Source of the DNA: Deferribacteres bacterium
GTDB lineage: Bacteria; Nitrospirota; Thermodesulfovibrionia; UBA6902
Length of the DNA: 10,086 bases
NCBI GenBank assembly: GCA_030598625.1
Contig: JAUVPO010000044.1
Location: 1 to 10,086 of the forward strand
Direction of reading: 5' to 3'
A program made the position numbers and the translations under genes. The notes under the pieces are model-generated. The model saw nothing but the letters and a program-made list of their open reading frames with translations, did no database searches and was not told the DNA's origin. Of the stretch, positions 5,969 to 10,086 are shown in pieces; the stretch's first letter is position 1, and each line of letters starts with the position of its first letter.

Positions 5969-6670
5969 TTGATCTTGGTATATAAAAGCATCAAAAAATG
6001 GCCTGAGAATGAACGGCCGAGGGAAAGGCTTCTTGAATCCGGCGTTGACGGCCTGAGCACTGCCGAGCTTTTCGCGATAATTTTGAGGACCGGCGGCAGA
6101 AACAAGAGCGCCATCGGGCTTGCGAGAGAGGTGCTGATGCGCTTCAGCAGCCTGAAAGAAATAGAAGATGCGGCAATAGCTGAATTTGCGGACATAAAAG
6201 GCATGGGCAGTGCAAAAATCGCCCAGATAAAGGCTGCCTTTGAACTCGGCAAAAGACTGTTGCGGTGTGAGAAGGGCGCCGGGTTTGCAAACCCGTCTTT
6301 TAAAAACAGCAGGGAAGTCTATGAATATTACAGGCCAAAATTTTACGGCCTCAAAAAAGAAAGATTTCTCTGCGCCCTGCTTGATACGAAAAACAGGGTC
6401 TTCAGGGAAAAGATTGTGTCTGAAGGGACGCTGACATCCTCACTTGTACATCCTCGAGAGGTATTTCGAGACGCGATAAAAGAAGCCGCGGCCTCTGTAC
6501 TGTTTATCCACAATCATCCAAGCGGGGACCCGAATCCGAGCAGGGACGACATAAGCATAACAAGGAGACTTGTAGAAACCGGGAAAGTTGTCGGTATCAG
6601 TGTCCTTGACCATATTGTTATTTCCGATGGGAAATATCTGAGCCTGATGGAAAAGGGCTACATGAGTTAA
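5969..6670 (+). CDS. radC: RadC/UPF0758 JAMM-domain protein
   Basis: Member of the RadC family, historically named for DNA repair; the cellular role is unsettled. It is 233 aa if started at TTG 5969. The N-terminal part carries the family opening IKKWPENERPRERLL (8-22) and a helix-hairpin-helix-like KGMGSAKIAQIKAAF (77-91). The C-terminal half is a JAMM/MPN+ metalloprotease fold: E153 (SEGTL), then HNHPSGDPNPSRDD with H181, H183, S191 and D194 in exact HxHx7SxxD spacing, so the zinc site is complete. The start is uncertain: no ATG or GTG lies in frame before the conserved region and no good Shine-Dalgarno is seen; TTG 5969 or TTG 5975 are the options. It may be expressed by read-through from rph. 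Confidence 0.93.
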   Translation: MILVYKSIKKWPENERPRERLLESGVDGLSTAELFAIILRTGGRNKSAIGLAREVLMRFSSLKEIEDAAIAEFADIKGMGSAKIAQIKAAFELGKRLLRCEKGAGFANPSFKNSREVYEYYRPKFYGLKKERFLCALLDTKNRVFREKIVSEGTLTSSLVHPREVFRDAIKEAAASVLFIHNHPSGDPNPSRDDISITRRLVETGKVVGISVLDHIVISDGKYLSLMEKGYMS

Positions 6671-6890
6671 CCGCTTTAGAGTCTTATAACTATCATTAAT
6701 TTCACAGAAAAACATTAACTACATGATTTTTTCATGCAAATAGTCTACAATGTTTTACCAAGTGAATCGCGGGATTGCTGGTTTATGGTTTAAATTGCCA
6801 CGTAACTCCGCTCCTCTCATTGGCAATTGTTAAAAAATAATATCGGGATAATCAATTTTATTTTCAATCTGATTTATTAAGGAGGAAGAG
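6671..6890 (+). promoter_or_regulatory. purH leader region with two candidate hairpins
   Basis: This 220-bp gap has no gene. A TACAAT (6746-6751) is a good -10 box but has only a poor -35 upstream. Transcription from it would start near 6758 and give a leader of about 130 nt. The leader could form an imperfect hairpin (ACCA and AATC at 6757-6768 with GATT and TGGT at 6773-6782) and a perfect 8-bp stem, AATTGCCA (6793-6800) with TGGCAATT (6821-6828), around a 20-nt loop. That loop holds CTCCT (6811-6815), complementary to AGGAG in the purH Shine-Dalgarno (6880-6884). I do not see the conserved cores of the guanine, PRPP or ZTP riboswitches. A small CATGA/TCATG hairpin with a T5 loop lies at 6722-6736. 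Confidence 0.4.
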
Positions 6891-8453
6891 ATGTCAAAGG
6901 TTCAAAGGGCGTTAATAAGTGTTTCCGACAAAACGGGAATAGTCGAATTTGCACAGAGCATATACAAGCTTGGCGTAGAGATACTTTCAACCGGTGGAAC
7001 AGCAAGGACTTTAAAGGATGCGGGTATTGCCGTTAAAGATGTATCTGAACATACCGGGTTTCCGGAAATGATGGATGGGAGGTTGAAAACCCTGCACCCA
7101 AAAATTCATGGTGGACTGCTGTGGAGAAGGGACAATCCCGGTGATAAAGAAGAAATAGAGAAGCACGATATATCATCTATAGACATGGTAGTTGTCAATC
7201 TTTATCCCTTTGAGCAGACAGTGTCGAAGCCCGATGTCAAATTTGAAGATGCTATTGAAAACATTGACATAGGCGGGCCTACCATGTTGAGGGCTGCTTC
7301 GAAGAATTTTAAAGATGTAATTGTCATTGTCGACCCTGATGATTATTCAAAGATTATTGACGAATTGAATTCCGGCAATGGAGAGGCAAGTTACGAGACC
7401 AAATACTATCTTGCCAGAAAAGTTTTTGCTCACACTGCCCGTTACGATACATTGATTTCCAATTATCTCAACAGGAAGGCTGAGCCCGATAATCCGTTTC
7501 AGCCAAATATTAATTTGAGTTTCAGCAAAATAAGCAGTCTGAGATACGGTGAGAATCCACACATGAAGGCGGCGGTATACAGGGAGCCTTTATATAGCGG
7601 GCTGTCTCTTGTTGACGCAAAGATACTTCAGGGCAAGGCGATGTCCTTTAATAACTACCTTGATTCGAGCGCCGCAATCGATCTCGCGAAGGAGTTTAAG
7701 AATCAACCGACGGCGGTTATTGTCAAGCACAATAATCCATGCGGCGTGGCAGTGGATGAAACCATTTCAAAGGCATATAAGAATGCCTTTGAAACAGACC
7801 CTATTTCAGCTTTCGGGGGTGTTATTTCATTGAACAGGAATGTTGATGAAGCGACCGCAAAAGAAATACTGCAGCTTTTTGTTGAAATAATAATTGCTCC
7901 CGGTTTTGATGCGGATGCGTTGAAACTGTTAAGCGGTAAACCCAATATCAGGCTGCTTGAGCTGAATATAACGAAAGATATCGCCGGATTTGAGATGAGA
8001 AAAATTCAGGGAGGCCTGCTTGTTCAGGAGCGGGATACGGGAATGATAGAGGACCTGAAGTCTCTGAAGGTTGTTACGAAAAGACAGCCGACCGATGATG
8101 AATATGCCTCATTGGCGTTTGCGTGGAGGATATGCAAGCATATGAAGTCGAATGCCATTATTTATTCTTCAAAAGAGCGGACGCTTGGTATCGGCTGCGG
8201 GCAAACCAGCAGGGTTGATTCCGCAAGGCTTGCCGCAATGAAGGCCGGAAATTTCAGTATATCACTTAAAGGGTCTGCAGTTGCATCAGATGCTTTTTTC
8301 CCGAACAGAGACGGTATCGATGTGGTGGCAGAGGCTGGAGCAACAGCTGTGATACAGCCCGGAGGGTCGATAAAGGATGCGGACACCATTGCAGCCGCGG
8401 ATGAGCACAATATGGCTATGGTGTTTACGGAGATGAGGCACTTCAGACACTAA
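6891..8453 (+). CDS. purH: Bifunctional AICAR transformylase / IMP cyclohydrolase
   Basis: Catalyses the last two steps of de novo IMP synthesis in the cytoplasm: formylation of AICAR with 10-formyl-tetrahydrofolate, then ring closure of FAICAR to IMP. At 520 aa it is full length. The N-terminal cyclohydrolase domain (about 1-195) shows ALISVSDKTGI, LSTGGTARTL and MMDGRLKTLHPKIHGG (60-75). The C-terminal transformylase domain shows SLRYGENPH (216-224) and KHNNPCGVA with K279 and H280, the catalytic Lys-His pair. It ends with the conserved block that includes SDAFFPNRDGID and the terminal RHFRH. A strong AAGGAGG (6879-6885), 5 nt before the ATG, fixes the start. A hairpin with T-tract follows 4 nt after the stop, before purD. 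Confidence 0.98.
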   Translation: MSKVQRALISVSDKTGIVEFAQSIYKLGVEILSTGGTARTLKDAGIAVKDVSEHTGFPEMMDGRLKTLHPKIHGGLLWRRDNPGDKEEIEKHDISSIDMVVVNLYPFEQTVSKPDVKFEDAIENIDIGGPTMLRAASKNFKDVIVIVDPDDYSKIIDELNSGNGEASYETKYYLARKVFAHTARYDTLISNYLNRKAEPDNPFQPNINLSFSKISSLRYGENPHMKAAVYREPLYSGLSLVDAKILQGKAMSFNNYLDSSAAIDLAKEFKNQPTAVIVKHNNPCGVAVDETISKAYKNAFETDPISAFGGVISLNRNVDEATAKEILQLFVEIIIAPGFDADALKLLSGKPNIRLLELNITKDIAGFEMRKIQGGLLVQERDTGMIEDLKSLKVVTKRQPTDDEYASLAFAWRICKHMKSNAIIYSSKERTLGIGCGQTSRVDSARLAAMKAGNFSISLKGSAVASDAFFPNRDGIDVVAEAGATAVIQPGGSIKDADTIAAADEHNMAMVFTEMRHFRH

Positions 8454-8457
8454 TTAA

Positions 8458-8501
8458 AAAACGGTTTCATCTGTTTGAACCGTTGAAACCGTTTTGTTTT
8501 G
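8458..8501 (+). terminator. Terminator or attenuator between purH and purD
   Basis: AAAACGGTTTCA (8458-8469) and TGAAACCGTTTT (8484-8495) form a perfect 12-bp stem with a 14-nt loop, followed by GTTTTG. The paired A-tract/T-tract ends are typical of intrinsic terminators, but the GC core is small and the T-tract is broken by G. The loop contains a second copy of the right-arm core (GAACCGTT, 8477-8484). The left arm can pair with it over 7 bp (8460-8466 with 8478-8484), so two mutually exclusive hairpins are possible. Confidence 0.6.
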
Positions 8502-8526
8502 ATTAGTTGAATTACAGGAGATTTGT

Positions 8527-9801
8527 ATGAAGGTTTTAGTAATCGGAAGCGGTGGCAGGGAGCATGCCCTTGTATGGAAGCTCAGCCAGAGCTCAAGGGT
8601 CGACAAGGTGTTCTGTGCGCCGGGAAATGCGGGGATTTCCGGGATTGCAGAGTGCATAGACATAAAAGCGGATGATGTTGACGCATTATTGAATTTTGTC
8701 AAATATGAATGGATCGATCTGACGGTTGTCGGACCTGAGGGCCCGCTTACAGCCGGTATCGTCGATACCTTTGTAAAAGAGGGGCGCAGAATTTTTGGCC
8801 CTGATTCCTCGGGCGCCCGGCTTGAGGGCAGTAAGATATTTGCAAAGGATTTCATGCTCAAATATGGAATTCCAACCGCAGAATTTAAAACATTCTCCTC
8901 TTACCTGCAGGCGGAGGAGTATGTAAGGCTCAAAGGAGCGCCCATTGTAGTAAAGGCTGACGGTCTTGCGGCAGGGAAGGGCGTTATTGTGGCTGAAACA
9001 GTTGATGAAGCGAAAAGCGCCCTGAAAATGATAATGAGAGACAGGGCATTTGGTGATGCGGGTAACAAGGTACTGGTCGAACAGTGTTTGAAAGGAGAAG
9101 AAATATCCTTTATGGTTTTAACGGATGGAAAAACCGTGGTCCCTCTTGCTACATCACAGGACCATAAACGGATTTTCGACGGTGACAGGGGGCCCAATAC
9201 GGGCGGCATGGGCGCTTACAGTCCGGCGTCTATTGTAACGGAATCTCTGAGAAGCGATATTATGCAGAATGTTATAGATCCGATGATAAAAGGATTGCAG
9301 CGCGAAAGAATGAATTACAGAGGAGTTATTTATGTTGGTCTCATGATATGCGACGGAAAACCATATGTGCTTGAATATAATTGCCGGTTTGGCGACCCCG
9401 AGGCGCAGCCTATTTTAATGAGACTTGACAGTGATCTCTTTGATCTGTTGAAAGCAACGGCGGAGAGCAGACTTAAAGATGTAAAAGTTTTGTGGAAAGA
9501 TGACGCATCCGTATGCGTTGTTCTTGCGTCAAAGGGGTATCCCGGTTCTTATGAAAAGGGTGAAACCATTAAGGGGCTTGATTCTTTTAAGGGTGATGAA
9601 AATGTAATGGTTTTTCATGCGGGGACGAGTTTAAATAATGGCGAAATAGTCAGTTCAGGCGGAAGGGTGCTGGGAGTAACCGCCCTGGGCAAGGACATTC
9701 GCACTGCAAAAGATCATGCATATAAGGCCATAGAGAAAATACATTTTAAAGGAATGCATTATAGAAAGGATATCTCGGATAAGGCGATAAAAAGACAATG
9801 A
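8527..9801 (+). CDS. purD: Phosphoribosylamine-glycine ligase (GAR synthetase)
   Basis: ATP-grasp enzyme of de novo purine synthesis: joins phosphoribosylamine and glycine using ATP to give GAR. At 424 aa it is the usual length for the monofunctional bacterial form. It starts MKVLVIGSGGREHAL, the family N-terminus. The VKADGLAAGKGV loop (142-153) is the ATP-grasp nucleotide region, DHKRIFDGDRGPNTGGMGAYSP (212-233) is a family block, and RFGDPEAQ (287-294) is the GARS signature with metal-binding residues nearby. The C-terminal domain ends HYRKDISDKA as expected. AGGAG (8516-8520) lies 6 nt before the ATG. The terminator-like hairpin upstream means its expression may be reduced relative to purH. 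A weak separate promoter (TTGAAA at 8483, TTGAAT at 8507) overlaps the hairpin. purE follows after 33 bp. Confidence 0.98.
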   Translation: MKVLVIGSGGREHALVWKLSQSSRVDKVFCAPGNAGISGIAECIDIKADDVDALLNFVKYEWIDLTVVGPEGPLTAGIVDTFVKEGRRIFGPDSSGARLEGSKIFAKDFMLKYGIPTAEFKTFSSYLQAEEYVRLKGAPIVVKADGLAAGKGVIVAETVDEAKSALKMIMRDRAFGDAGNKVLVEQCLKGEEISFMVLTDGKTVVPLATSQDHKRIFDGDRGPNTGGMGAYSPASIVTESLRSDIMQNVIDPMIKGLQRERMNYRGVIYVGLMICDGKPYVLEYNCRFGDPEAQPILMRLDSDLFDLLKATAESRLKDVKVLWKDDASVCVVLASKGYPGSYEKGETIKGLDSFKGDENVMVFHAGTSLNNGEIVSSGGRVLGVTALGKDIRTAKDHAYKAIEKIHFKGMHYRKDISDKAIKRQ

Positions 9802-9834
9802 TTAGCAGTTATCATTGAGCGCAAGGGAGAAAAA

Positions 9835-10086
9835 ATGAAACCTAAGATTTTAATAATTATGGGCAGTGATTCTGATCTGCCGGTAATGGAAAATACCGGT
9901 AAGATGCTGAAAGAATTTGGGATTCCTTACAAGATGACGGTTTCTTCCGCTCACAGGTCCCCCGACAGGACCCTGATACTCGTTATTAATGCGGAAAAAT
10001 CCGGTGTTGAGGTAGTAATCGCGGGCGCCGGGGCTGCCGCTCACCTTGCGGGTGTCATAGCTTCACACACCACTCTTCCAGTAATA
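9835..10086 (+). CDS. purE: PurE class I, N5-CAIR mutase, N-terminal part
   Basis: Cut by the right edge after 84 codons, about half of the roughly 160-aa enzyme. It converts N5-carboxyaminoimidazole ribonucleotide to 4-carboxy-AIR in de novo purine synthesis. Visible family motifs are GSDSDLPVM (10-18), SAHRSP (38-43) with H40 at the conserved histidine position, and AGAGAAAHLAG (63-73). The most common form of the last motif has AHLPG, so Ala72 replaces a usual proline. AGGGAG (9824-9829) lies 5 nt before the ATG. Class I versus class II is judged from the overall motif set and could be confirmed from the missing half and from whether purK is nearby. Probably in one operon with purD. Confidence 0.95.
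   Translation, partial: MKPKILIIMGSDSDLPVMENTGKMLKEFGIPYKMTVSSAHRSPDRTLILVINAEKSGVEVVIAGAGAAAHLAGVIASHTTLPVI

Noticed and set aside
6671..6890. Purine, PRPP or ZTP riboswitch upstream of purH
   Set aside because: I looked for their conserved core sequences and did not find them; only generic hairpins are present.
9798..9815. ATGAT/ATCAT hairpin at the purD stop as a terminator
   Set aside because: Only five AT-rich base pairs and no T-tract; purE follows with a good ribosome site, so read-through is expected.
1..10086. Mobile elements, CRISPR arrays, tRNA or rRNA genes
   Set aside because: No transposase, integrase, terminal repeats, regularly spaced repeats or tRNA-like cloverleaf was seen; all coding space is filled by housekeeping genes.

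Overview
The window reads as ordinary chromosomal DNA from a Gram-negative (diderm) bacterium of moderate GC. The diderm call rests on a phosphoheptose isomerase gene (gmhA, LPS heptose) and a lipobox lipoprotein. The gene order (argH followed by a fibronectin-III lipoprotein; amidase, GerMN protein, murI and rph in a row; purH-purD-purE) resembles Nitrospirota or Desulfobacterota genomes. That placement is an inference from memory of such neighbourhoods, not something the sequence proves. No tRNA, rRNA, IS element, phage gene or CRISPR array was seen, and no gene looks foreign or broken.

Layout. At the left edge the first 42 codons of a PfkB-family sugar/nucleoside kinase run leftwards, off the window. 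A 167-bp divergent region separates it from a rightward, tightly packed series: argH (last step of arginine synthesis), an FnIII lipoprotein overlapping argH by 4 bp, gmhA, an AMIN/Amidase_3 N-acetylmuramoyl-L-alanine amidase starting at TTG, a membrane-anchored GerMN protein overlapping it by 23 bp, and murI (D-glutamate for peptidoglycan). After an 80-bp gap comes rph (3'-end tRNA trimming), then radC after 58 bp. A 220-bp leader region precedes purH. A terminator-like hairpin separates purH from purD, and purE, cut by the right edge, follows. From lipoprotein to murI the theme is the envelope: lipoprotein, LPS heptose, peptidoglycan cleavage and precursor supply. purH/purD/purE are three de novo purine enzymes.

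The main points of interest are in the non-coding signals. (1) Both divergent genes at the left have a sigma70-like -10 box exactly 7 nt before the ATG and no Shine-Dalgarno sequence, which suggests two leaderless mRNAs. (2) The purH-purD gap holds a 12-bp perfect hairpin with a T-rich tail whose left arm can also pair with a second, nearer partner, as in an attenuator. (3) The purH leader has an 8-bp stem whose 20-nt loop carries a sequence complementary to the purH Shine-Dalgarno. (4) The lipoprotein gene contains an 11-bp perfect hairpin inside its coding sequence. I found no clearly new multi-gene system; the proteins all belong to known families.
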